A stretch of DNA of 5,422 nt from Planctomycetes bacterium GWF2_50_10 (GTDB lineage Bacteria > Planctomycetota > Phycisphaerae > Sedimentisphaerales > GWF2-50-10), in the NCBI GenBank assembly GCA_001824635.1, contig MHYB01000084.1, positions 4,594 to 10,015 of the forward strand, read 5' to 3'. The translations under genes and the position numbers were made by a program. The number at the start of each line of letters is the position of its first letter. Within the stretch, counting starts at the first letter, position 1. This document shows, one piece after another, positions 1 through 5,422 of the stretch. A model generated the notes under the pieces. The model did not search any database. It was not told where the DNA came from and saw nothing but the letters and a program-made list of their open reading frames with translations.

Positions 1-552
1 GGTGCGTTTATTTTTGACAAGTTCATTATCGTGCTGCTAGGCTCAGTAATTGTCGGGGCGATCTTGCTGACGGTGATGTGTTCGGGTTATCTGGATAAAA
101 TTGACGTGCGGGCGTTTCCCTCAGCTAGCCAGGAAACCAAACTCGATGAACGTCAGAGCTTTTCGCAGATGGCTGCGATAGTGGATTTCTGCTGGTCTGG
201 TATCTCAACAGTTTTAACTTCTGTAAATAAGCTTTTTATGCTGCCAGCGGCGGCAGTTGTGCTGATATTGTGGTTTCTGGGCATATTTCTGGCCAGGTTT
301 GTTGTGGCTTTTGCATGCTCAACAGTTGGCGCAGCATTGATCTTTGCCGGGATGACGTGGCTTTTATTATACAAAGGCTCGGGGCCTTTGAGTTTTATGT
401 ACCAGCGGCTTTGGTTTTTTATGTGTATTTTCGCGGTTATGGCAGCTGGCGGGACTGTAGTGCAACTTCTGCTGTGTCCGGGAATTAAGCCTGTTGTCCA
501 GCAGGAACCGATCGGGCAGGAAAAAGTGAAAGATAAGGTGAAGTATGTTTGA
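1..552 (+). CDS. Multi-pass membrane protein, 5' end cut by window
   Basis: The frame is open from base 1, so the gene very probably begins before the window; a GTG at 31 lies inside what looks like the first helix and is an unlikely start. The 183 visible residues show four hydrophobic segments (about residues 8-29, 80-97, 99-123 and 137-158), a polar loop at about 31-79, and a charged Lys/Glu/Gln-rich tail that should be outside the membrane. Its last 8 bases overlap the next gene, implying co-transcription and translational coupling. Residues 99-160 align by eye with the C-terminal part of that neighbour: an Arg, then GAA eleven residues later, then a Gly and a helix ending in Leu-Tyr. I infer a paralogous pair. 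No catalytic motif is visible and the function is unknown. The reading frame is well supported; the family is not. Confidence 0.75.
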   Translation, partial: GAFIFDKFIIVLLGSVIVGAILLTVMCSGYLDKIDVRAFPSASQETKLDERQSFSQMAAIVDFCWSGISTVLTSVNKLFMLPAAAVVLILWFLGIFLARFVVAFACSTVGAALIFAGMTWLLLYKGSGPLSFMYQRLWFFMCIFAVMAAGGTVVQLLLCPGIKPVVQQEPIGQEKVKDKVKYV

Positions 553-1231
553 GCTATTTAGCAGTGTATTGGCGGAAACTGGCAGGCTGGCGGCGGATTC
601 AAGCAACCCGGTGGTTTCGCCGGGGATTTTCTGGCAGCAGATCGTTTCGATAGGCCTGCGGGAGGCACTTGGGCTTATAGCGTTCGGGTTTGTGTGCATC
701 TTTTACGGCTGGCGCATATATCGAGGGCTGGTAGTGATTTGCGCGGCTTTCATCGGGATGATAGTCGGCATGTCGGTTGGGGCAAGGCTCGGCTCGGAAA
801 TGTGGGGCGGGGCAGTGGGATTGGTAGTGCTGGCGATAGTGGCGTTTCCGCTTACGAAAGTGGGGGTAGCGATACTTGGGGCGTGCGCAGGTGGGATTAT
901 AACTGGCGGGATTTGGTATGCGCTGAGGCTGCCTTATGAGTATATCTGGGCTGGGGCGTTGGTGGGGTTTGTGGCGGGTGGGATGGTTTCGTTTATTGTT
1001 TTCAGGATTTCGATCATGCTTTTTACGAGCCTGGCGGGGGCTGCGATGGTGATCTTTGGGCTGTTGGCCGTGTTTAATCTATACCAGCCTACGAGCCAAA
1101 CCATACATAATATGGTAGTTGAATACCAGTGGTTCGTACCTGTAGTGTTGATATTGCCTGCGCTGGGGTGCTTGTTCCTTCAGAACAAGCTTATCCAGAA
1201 TGGGTCGAGTTTTTCGCTGGAAGGCAGTTAA
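545..1231 (+). CDS. Seven-helix Gly-rich membrane protein, TMEM198/DUF4203-like
   Basis: This is a complete 228-residue protein. The ATG overlaps the stop of the previous gene by 8 bases, and a purine-rich AAGGTGAAG directly upstream can serve as ribosome binding site. After a polar N-terminal stretch of about 35 residues come roughly seven hydrophobic segments (about 38-55, 60-80, 87-102, 105-125, 134-152, 156-176 and 194-212). Several carry small-residue GxxxG-like spacing, for example in GMIVGMSVGARLG and GACAGGIITGG. That pattern and length resemble the TM7S3/TMEM198 N-terminal-type domain (DUF4203), but the match is by general look only. The tail is short and Ser-rich. No signal peptide, transport motif or active site is recognisable. 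The nearest downstream gene is convergent, so this is the last gene of its transcript. Molecular function unknown; location is the cytoplasmic membrane. Confidence 0.82.
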   Translation: MFELFSSVLAETGRLAADSSNPVVSPGIFWQQIVSIGLREALGLIAFGFVCIFYGWRIYRGLVVICAAFIGMIVGMSVGARLGSEMWGGAVGLVVLAIVAFPLTKVGVAILGACAGGIITGGIWYALRLPYEYIWAGALVGFVAGGMVSFIVFRISIMLFTSLAGAAMVIFGLLAVFNLYQPTSQTIHNMVVEYQWFVPVVLILPALGCLFLQNKLIQNGSSFSLEGS

Positions 1232-1420
1232 AGGCGTTCTGAACAGCCCTGAAAATGAGTGTGGTGTGGGTCTTTACCTTATGCACGCAATGCGATTCTG
1301 CTTTCGGTTTTTTTCAGAAAAATGAGAACAGTATAAATATCACGGTTTTATGCCGGCTGTTGCAATGCTATCTTTTTTACGTCACTCTTGTTAACACAAT
1401 GAACACTTTCTCAATTCTAT
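1232..1420. other. Convergent intergenic spacer, no gene seen
   Basis: These 189 bases separate two converging genes. An open frame that crosses here and runs antisense into the regulator has no ribosome binding site and a Cys/Phe-rich product, so it was not called. Weak inverted repeats are present (TTCTG at 1296-1300 with CAGAA at 1315-1319; TTGT/ACAA at 1388-1399), and there is a T6 run at 1373-1378. None combines a stable GC stem with an adjoining T-run, so no intrinsic terminator can be called for either strand. Confidence 0.6.
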
Positions 1421-1855
1421 TTAGAGCCATTTTTTATGGGTCTTTAGCATTACGAATGTCTCCGTTTTCGAAATGCCTTTGATAGTGGAAAGTGTCTTTG
1501 TAAGGAATTGAATTAGTCCTTTATTGGAGGCAACCAGTATTTCAACAATAAGGTCATAGCGGCCTGAAACGATGGCAACCGACAATACTTCCTGCAATTC
1601 GGCAATTTCCTGTGCTTTCTGGTCGAGAAGTTTACTTTCGACTACATTGACACCCAGCAGAGCAAGCTGCTGATTTTCCAATATTTCAGGGTTTCGAAGA
1701 GCTTTGATCCTAAGTATGCCGGCATCTTGAAGTTTTTTGAGCCGCTGACGAATGGCGCCCTCGGAAAGTCCCATCTCACGAGCGACAACACTGTTGGGCG
1801 CGTATGTTTCTGATAGACGATTAATTATGTTCCAGTCAGTACTGTCCGGCTGCAT
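1421..1855 (-). CDS. Lrp/AsnC-family transcriptional regulator
   Basis: The 144-residue product has the two-part Lrp/AsnC build. An N-terminal winged helix-turn-helix covers about residues 5-50, with the HTH at about 22-43 (NSVVAREMGLSEGAIRQRLK) followed by the typical KLxxxGIL wing. A C-terminal effector-binding RAM domain spans about 66-144 and includes the family's G-x-x-D turn (SGRYD, 97-101). Proteins of this family form dimers or octamers, bind amino acids such as alanine or leucine, and control amino-acid metabolism genes. The gene lies 13 bp downstream of ald on the same strand. Its Shine-Dalgarno sequence AAGGA (1866-1870) overlaps the ald stop codon, so the two are very probably one operon with coupled translation. 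I infer that it regulates ald and perhaps itself in response to alanine. Family assignment is firm; target and ligand are inferred. Confidence 0.93.
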   Translation of the reverse strand: MQPDSTDWNIINRLSETYAPNSVVAREMGLSEGAIRQRLKKLQDAGILRIKALRNPEILENQQLALLGVNVVESKLLDQKAQEIAELQEVLSVAIVSGRYDLIVEILVASNKGLIQFLTKTLSTIKGISKTETFVMLKTHKKWL

Positions 1856-1868
1856 ACTAACTATTTCC

Positions 1869-2984
1869 TTAGTTTAACAGAGAATCCAAAGGAGTATATT
1901 CAAGGCCGAGACTCTTGGCAACATTATTGTAAACACATTTACTTTTGTACACATTGACACCTTGGACAATATCCTGGCTTATCCGACAGGCTTTTTCGAG
2001 GCCATGTTCGGCGATCAGCAGTCCATAACGCAGAGTTGTACTAGTTAAGGCGATCGTCGATGACAATGCTACAGCACCGGGCATATTGGCGACGCAGTAA
2101 TGTACAATGCCATCGATCTCATAAATAGGATTGTCATGCGTAGTGGGATGTGTTGTTTCCGCGCAACCACCCTGATCAACGGCAATGTCAACTAGTACGG
2201 CGCCTTTTTTCATATTTGTTAAGTGCCACCGTTTGATCAGGTGGGGGGCTTGTGCTCCAGGAATCAGTACGGCTCCAATAACCAGATCGGCTTCGGAAAG
2301 CACGTTCTCGATATTTGCATCATTACTGTAGAGTGTGGTGATGCTGGTGCCAAAGATGTCATCAAGATATGCCAGACGATTTGAGTCGATATCGAGAATG
2401 GTTACATTGGCACCGACACCGACGGCCATTTTGCAGGCATTAGTGCCCGCAACACCACCACCAAGAATAGCGATATTGCCGCGTTTTACCCCCGGTACGC
2501 CGCCCAAGAGGATTCCACGGCCGCCAAAGGGCTTTTCAAGGTATTTAGCGCCTTCCTGTATGGATAGTCTGCCGGCGATCTCACTCATGGGTTTAAGGCA
2601 GGGGAGCAATCCTGTCGGCGTTGTAATAGTTTCATAAGCGACACCTTTGATCTTGCGGCTGAGCATAGCGTCGGTGAGTTCTCTGGAAGCGGCAAGATGG
2701 AGATAGGTGTAGAGTATCTGATCTTGATGGAGCAGGCTATATTCTTCAGCGAGAGGCTCCTTGACTTTGATGATCATATCGCAATCATCAAAAATCTTTC
2801 CTTTATCGCTTAGGATCGTTGCTCCAGCTTCAGTGTATTCGCAGTCTTCAAATCCAGCGTTTCTACCTGCATCTTTTTCAACCACTACCTTGTGGCCACG
2901 TGCCACATACGCCCGAACACAAGATGGTGTAAGGCCAACCCTATACTCATGTGTTTTAATTTCTTTTACTGTTCCGATATTCAT
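1869..2984 (-). CDS. ald: Alanine dehydrogenase (NAD-dependent)
   Basis: This 371-residue cytoplasmic enzyme interconverts L-alanine and pyruvate plus ammonia using NAD(H) (EC 1.4.1.1). It has full family length. Expected residues sit at standard positions: Arg15 in HEYRVGLTP and Lys75 in IIKVKEP for pyruvate binding, catalytic His96 in YLHLA, the Rossmann loop GGGVAG at 175-180 with Asp198 at the end of the next strand for NAD, catalytic Asp270 in DIAVDQGG, and Asn300 in VANMPGAV. The start is supported by AGGAG (2990-2994) five bases upstream. It is the first gene of an operon with the Lrp/AsnC regulator, and a TATAAT box lies 27 bp upstream of the ATG. Physiologically it may let alanine serve as carbon and nitrogen source, or recycle NADH by reductive amination of pyruvate; the sequence does not say which direction dominates. 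The related PntAA transhydrogenase subunit is excluded by the overall match to Ald. Confidence 0.97.
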   Translation of the reverse strand: MNIGTVKEIKTHEYRVGLTPSCVRAYVARGHKVVVEKDAGRNAGFEDCEYTEAGATILSDKGKIFDDCDMIIKVKEPLAEEYSLLHQDQILYTYLHLAASRELTDAMLSRKIKGVAYETITTPTGLLPCLKPMSEIAGRLSIQEGAKYLEKPFGGRGILLGGVPGVKRGNIAILGGGVAGTNACKMAVGVGANVTILDIDSNRLAYLDDIFGTSITTLYSNDANIENVLSEADLVIGAVLIPGAQAPHLIKRWHLTNMKKGAVLVDIAVDQGGCAETTHPTTHDNPIYEIDGIVHYCVANMPGAVALSSTIALTSTTLRYGLLIAEHGLEKACRISQDIVQGVNVYKSKCVYNNVAKSLGLEYTPLDSLLN

Positions 2985-3011
2985 AAAGGCTCCTATAGTA
3001 TTTTAATTAAT

Positions 3012-3041
3012 ATTATACGAAATACGTAGTAAAGCAAGTAA
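3012..3041 (-). promoter_or_regulatory. Probable ald promoter
   Basis: On the minus strand a perfect TATAAT -10 hexamer lies at 3012-3017, 27 bp upstream of the ald ATG. This predicts a leader of about 20 bases that still contains the AGGAG site. The -35 element is poor: TTACTT at 3036-3041 with an 18-bp spacer is best placed, and TTGCTT at 3032-3037 has a 14-bp spacer that is too short. A weak -35 would suit a promoter that needs an activator, as many Lrp-family targets do; that part is inference. Confidence 0.5.
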
Positions 3042-3049
3042 GAAATACG
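3019..3049. repeat. Direct repeat pair GAAATACG, candidate operator
   Basis: The octamer GAAATACG occurs at 3019-3026 and again at 3042-3049, 23 bp apart, close to two helical turns. The first copy lies just upstream of the ald -10 box and the second just upstream of the best -35 candidate, so together they bracket the -35 region. Same-face spacing in this position is what a dimeric or oligomeric regulator site would look like. The Lrp/AsnC protein encoded downstream of ald is the obvious candidate binder. The region is AT-rich, so chance recurrence of an octamer is not excluded. Confidence 0.4.
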
Positions 3050-3095
3050 AAAATAGTAAAAAATGCAATACTAATAAAAAGACATGTTATGATTT

Positions 3096-3109
3096 ATTAC
3101 TTAAGTAAT
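3096..3109. promoter_or_regulatory. Perfect 14-bp palindrome ATTACTTAAGTAAT
   Basis: This perfect dyad sits between the two divergent promoters, about 90 bp upstream of the predicted ald transcription start and about 115 bp upstream of the predicted start of the phosphomutase transcript. It has the size and symmetry of a dimer operator, and Lrp-family sites are commonly AT-rich palindromes of about this length. It has no T-run or GC stem, so it is not a terminator. A heptamer AATGCAA overlaps its right edge (3107-3113) and recurs at 3062-3068. Confidence 0.35.
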
Positions 3110-3199
3110 GCAACGAAATCAGCCCATTTGATTAGCCCTAAGTCACTTTGAATGTTAATTCTTTTATAAATTCCGCTGGGCTTACGCTATGATGATTTC

Positions 3200-3205
3200 T
3201 ATAAT
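3200..3205 (+). promoter_or_regulatory. Probable -10 box of the phosphomutase promoter
   Basis: A perfect TATAAT lies 33 bp upstream of the phosphomutase ATG, placing the transcript start near 3212 and leaving a leader of about 27 bases with a strong purine-rich ribosome site (AAGGGGG, 3227-3233). No good -35 hexamer is found at 16-18 bp; the bases there are around TGGGCT (3177-3182). The call rests on the -10 hexamer and its distance to the start codon. Confidence 0.42.
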
Positions 3206-3238
3206 AAATGGGAAATGTCCTAAGCTAAGGGGGAATAT

Positions 3239-4615
3239 ATGGATAGTTCAATTTTCAAGGCTTATGACGTACGGGGTGTTTATCCTGGCCAGATCGATGA
3301 AGATACGGCGTGGAAAATCGGGTATGCAGGCGCCAAATTCTTGTTAAGCCGTGCGCGTGAACAGCACAGTAATGTGAAGCAATCAATCTGTGCCGGATAT
3401 GATATGCGTCGTGACGGGAATCTGCTCGCTAATGCGATGATAAAAGGAATGAACGCGGCGGGGGCCGACGTAATAGATATAGGAATGATCGACACACCGC
3501 AAATGTATTTTGCCGTTAATTTTTTCGGTAACTGCGGGGGAGTGCAGGTAACAGCGTCGCACAATCCGGCGCAGTACAACGGATTTAAGATTTCCGGAAT
3601 TGAAGCCAAGCCAGTAGGGGCGGATACGGGTCTGACAGATATTAAGGACATGGCGATGAGCCTCCAAGGAGAAGAGGGGAAAGGGGGCGGCTTAGTCGAA
3701 AGATTCGACCTTACGCCTGAATATACAAAACATATTCGTAAATTTCTCGCTCCCATGGTCAAGGGGTTGAAAATCGCAGTTGATGCCTCTAACGGCATGG
3801 CGGGTAAATTCGTTCCCCTGATCTTTGATGATGTGCCAATTGAAATTATACCGCTGAACTTTACGCACGATGGTACTTTTAATCATGACCCCAATCCGCT
3901 GGTGGAAGAGAACCTAAGGCAGATTAAAGATGCAGTAAAGCAAACCGGGGCCATTGCCGGATTCTGCTTTGATGGAGATGCAGACCGATTGATGCTTGTT
4001 GATGAAAACGGTATAAACGTGCCCGCGGACCTGATGGTTGCTATGATGGTGCCGTATTTCCTTGCCAATGAGCCCAAAGGCACGACAGTGATCTACGATC
4101 TTCGCAGCAGCCGGGTTGTGCGGGAAGAAATTGAGAAATACGGCGGTACCCCCAGCCGTAACCGCGTTGGGCATGTCTTTATGAAAAAGGCTCTGCGGGA
4201 AACGAATGGAGTTTTCGGCGGCGAACTTTCGGGCCATTTCTACTATCGTGATAATTTTTATGCCGATTCCGGTCTGATTACTTTTACACAAATGCTGAAT
4301 ATCTTGTTTGCCGCTGGCAAACCCGTCAGTGAAATCGTCAAGCCACTGAGAAGGTATTTTTCAAGCGGTGAGATGAATTTTAAAGTCGATGATAAACAAA
4401 CCATGATGAAGGGACTGGCTAATAAGTACAAAGACGGCCAAATTGATTACCTCGACGGCGTTACAGTTCAATTTGAGGACTGGTGGTTTAACTGCCGTCC
4501 AAGCAATACCGAGCCGCTGCTGAGGTTAAATGTCGAGGCGAGGACAAAGGAACTCCTAGAATCCAAGCTTATCGAATTCAAAACCATTCTCGGAGAACCT
4601 ATTCACGGTCATTAA
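3239..4615 (+). CDS. manB: Phosphomannomutase/phosphoglucomutase (ManB/AlgC type)
   Basis: This 458-residue alpha-D-phosphohexomutase moves a phosphate between C6 and C1 of mannose or glucose in the cytoplasm, through a phosphoserine and a glucose- or mannose-1,6-bisphosphate intermediate. All four family motifs are present in order: TASHNP at 105-110 with phospho-acceptor Ser107, the Mg-binding loop DGDADR at 245-250, the sugar-specificity loop GGELSGH at 327-333, and the phosphate-binding loop RPSNTEP at 420-426. Length and motif positions agree closely with bacterial PMM/PGM of the AlgC group. GEMSGH/GELSGH-type loops are typical of dual PMM/PGM enzymes, whereas GlmM has a different loop, so phosphoglucosamine mutase is unlikely. 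The start follows AAGGGGG (3227-3233). The gene is apparently monocistronic and divergent from ald. Its product would feed GDP-mannose or UDP-glucose synthesis for polysaccharide. The exact substrate preference, and hence the symbol, is less certain than the family. Confidence 0.95.
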   Translation: MDSSIFKAYDVRGVYPGQIDEDTAWKIGYAGAKFLLSRAREQHSNVKQSICAGYDMRRDGNLLANAMIKGMNAAGADVIDIGMIDTPQMYFAVNFFGNCGGVQVTASHNPAQYNGFKISGIEAKPVGADTGLTDIKDMAMSLQGEEGKGGGLVERFDLTPEYTKHIRKFLAPMVKGLKIAVDASNGMAGKFVPLIFDDVPIEIIPLNFTHDGTFNHDPNPLVEENLRQIKDAVKQTGAIAGFCFDGDADRLMLVDENGINVPADLMVAMMVPYFLANEPKGTTVIYDLRSSRVVREEIEKYGGTPSRNRVGHVFMKKALRETNGVFGGELSGHFYYRDNFYADSGLITFTQMLNILFAAGKPVSEIVKPLRRYFSSGEMNFKVDDKQTMMKGLANKYKDGQIDYLDGVTVQFEDWWFNCRPSNTEPLLRLNVEARTKELLESKLIEFKTILGEPIHGH

Positions 4616-4833
4616 ACAGTCTATCGCAATTGCAAATAGAACAAGATTACATTTGCGGCATATCTGTTTACTGATTACGAATTAATCAGATATTGTCAGG
4701 TCTGGGGCTTTTAAACAATCGCACTATCGTCCGACTTGGATATCCGGTCAGCTTAACGGGATGACGTTTTATAATTGTCCACCCATCCGCATTTCTTTAT
4801 TTTCAAGCTGGGAGCTTCCTTTGCGGGTTAAGA
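4616..4833. other. Convergent intergenic spacer, no gene seen
   Basis: These 218 bases separate the phosphomutase and the small Lys-rich gene, which converge. No credible reading frame or RNA gene is seen. Besides the AT-rich dyad at 4660-4693, a short hairpin AAGCT-GGG-AGCTT lies at 4805-4817, and a perfect 12-bp palindrome AAGATTAATCTT (4830-4841) overlaps the stop codon of the minus-strand gene. Neither is followed by a convincing T-run on the strand where it would be needed, so termination may be factor-dependent or bidirectional and weak. Confidence 0.55.
4660..4693. repeat. AT-rich inverted repeat after the phosphomutase gene
   Basis: CTGATTA (4671-4677) and TAATCAG (4683-4689) form a 7-bp stem with a 5-base loop. 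An overlapping alternative pairs ATATCTG (4660-4666) with CAGATAT (4687-4693). Its position 45-80 bases after the phosphomutase stop suggests a transcript-end or 3'-stabilising hairpin, but the stem is AT-rich and lacks an adjoining U-tract, so it is not called as an intrinsic terminator. Confidence 0.35.
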
Positions 4834-5172
4834 TTAATCTTCTTTTCCCAATTTTAAATTCTTAATAGCCTTAACTTGAATATTTGACTGTGTCCTGTTT
4901 TTTCGCATAAACTTCATTGCATCCTTGAGCTGCTTGTTAAATTTATTGCTCCGGTCGTGAATTGTTTCCAATGCTTCCCAGACAGAACCGATTTCCTCTT
5001 TATTGTTCAAAATATCTTTTATCGCATCCCTGAATACTCTGCGATCCATGACCATTGCAGCGATTGCCAGGCTTATAGCCTGGCCTGTTGGTTCGGTGTC
5101 CACGTCGATCTCTATATCAAGATTCGGTTTAACAGCCTTTTTCGATACCTTCTTTTTAGCCTTCTTAGCCAT
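4834..5172 (-). CDS. Small Lys-rich hypothetical protein
   Basis: The 112-residue product is not recognised. The start is strongly supported by AAGGAG (5180-5185) seven bases before the ATG. The first 16 residues hold eight lysines (MAKKAKKKVSKKAVK), a tail like those of histone-like or nucleic-acid-binding proteins. An acidic patch (DIEIDVDTE, about 19-27) follows. The remainder, about residues 29-105, looks wholly helical, with alternating hydrophobic and charged positions, and could form a helical bundle or coiled coil. It has no Cys, signal peptide or membrane segment, so it should be cytoplasmic and soluble. It lies 61 bp downstream of a histidine kinase gene on the same strand and may share its transcript. 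A DNA-, RNA- or ribosome-associated role is a guess from the basic tail alone. Confidence 0.8.
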   Translation of the reverse strand: MAKKAKKKVSKKAVKPNLDIEIDVDTEPTGQAISLAIAAMVMDRRVFRDAIKDILNNKEEIGSVWEALETIHDRSNKFNKQLKDAMKFMRKNRTQSNIQVKAIKNLKLGKED

Positions 5173-5233
5173 TTTATTTCTCCTTAAAAGCAGAGTATAA
5201 CAGGATTATAGTTTGGCTTCAATAGCGGAATAC

Positions 5234-5422
5234 TCAATCTGCTCGTGGCAACGATACAAAAAACCTGCTCGCTTTACCGGGTTCGGATTCGAGCCAAATC
5301 CTGCCGTTTTGGCGTTCAAGTATTTGCTTGCAAGCTGCCAATCCAATACCCTGTCCCTGAACTTTGTCACGAGATACGCGAAAGAACATTGTGAAAATAT
5401 CACCTTGCTGTTCGATTGGAAT
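5234..5422 (-). CDS. Sensor histidine kinase, C-terminal end only
   Basis: The last 62 residues of a two-component sensor kinase are visible; the gene continues beyond the window end. They cover the end of the HATPase_c ATP-binding domain. The opening Ile-Pro is what normally follows the DxGxGIP G1 box. Then come the F box (IFTMFFRV, 9-16), the G2 ATP-lid motif (GQGIGLAACKQI, 23-34) and the closing strands GRIWLESEPGKAS (40-52) and FFVSLP (54-59), followed by TGA. The protein ends right after the domain, so there is no C-terminal receiver. The QGQGIGLAxCK and GRIWxESEPG wording is typical of the PAS/phytochrome-linked kinases. One small departure is Ala-Ser-Arg where GSTF-like sequence is usual. 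Partner regulator, sensor domain and signal lie outside the window. The short Lys-rich gene follows 61 bp downstream. Confidence 0.92.
   Translation of the reverse strand: MPIEQQGDIFTMFFRVSRDKVQGQGIGLAACKQILERQNGRIWLESEPGKASRFFVSLPRAD

Noticed and set aside
367..699. 110-codon minus-strand open frame opposite the membrane protein pair
   Set aside because: It lies antisense to two overlapping coding frames with coherent hydrophobic helices; its own product has no recognisable domain.
1296..1378. Possible intrinsic terminator(s) in the first convergent spacer (TTCTG/CAGAA dyad; T6 run at 1373-1378)
   Set aside because: The dyad has only five pairs with a 14-base loop, and the T-run is not preceded by a stable stem.
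1255..1482. 75-codon plus-strand open frame in the convergent spacer
   Set aside because: It has no Shine-Dalgarno sequence, a Cys/Phe-rich product with no family look, and it runs antisense into the end of the well-supported Lrp/AsnC gene.
2335..2637. 100-codon plus-strand open frame inside ald
   Set aside because: It is a Pro/Arg-rich antisense shadow of the NAD-binding region of alanine dehydrogenase.
3280..3798. 172-codon minus-strand open frame inside the phosphomutase gene
   Set aside because: The opposite strand encodes a complete enzyme with all catalytic motifs; this is a long antisense shadow.
5284..5300. Possible tRNA T-arm (GGATT stem, 7-base loop, AATCC)
   Set aside because: The loop does not start with TTC-Pu-A, no acceptor or anticodon arms are found around it, and the bases encode the conserved end of the kinase domain.
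5206..5403. 65-codon minus-strand open frame starting at GTG 5403
   Set aside because: It is a frame-shifted shadow of the histidine kinase end, whose frame shows clear HATPase_c motifs; the GTG has no spaced ribosome site.

Overview
The window is an ordinary stretch of bacterial chromosome with good Shine-Dalgarno sites, TATAAT-type -10 boxes and moderate GC. It shows no tRNA, rRNA, CRISPR array, IS element or phage gene. The gene types would fit a planctomycete-like or other environmental anaerobe, but nothing here fixes the taxon. No clearly novel multi-gene system is visible. The points of interest are a paralogous membrane-protein pair, regulatory DNA around an alanine dehydrogenase operon, an orphan Lys-rich protein, and a kinase end that a longer misleading reading frame hides.

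Layout. Positions 1-1231 (+) hold two overlapping integral membrane protein genes. The first is cut by the window start. The second has the Gly-rich seven-helix look of TMEM198/DUF4203-type proteins, and the C-terminal halves of the two look homologous. A 189-bp convergent spacer follows. On the minus strand an operon runs from 2984 down to 1421: alanine dehydrogenase (ald) first, then an Lrp/AsnC-family regulator 13 bp downstream whose Shine-Dalgarno sequence overlaps the ald stop codon. A 254-bp AT-rich divergent spacer (2985-3238) carries a -10 box for each direction, a pair of GAAATACG direct repeats around the probable ald -35 region, and a perfect 14-bp palindrome. The plus-strand gene at 3239-4615 is a complete phosphomannomutase/phosphoglucomutase with all four catalytic motifs. 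A 218-bp convergent spacer follows. The right end (minus strand) holds the last 62 codons of a sensor histidine kinase and, 61 bp downstream, a 112-residue Lys-rich protein of unknown function.

How the genes work together. Ald interconverts L-alanine and pyruvate with NAD(H), and the co-transcribed Lrp-type protein is its most likely regulator, probably acting on the divergent spacer. The sugar phosphomutase supplies hexose-1-phosphate for polysaccharide or glycolipid synthesis; sharing the spacer with ald does not by itself show a metabolic link. The kinase and the small protein may be one transcript.
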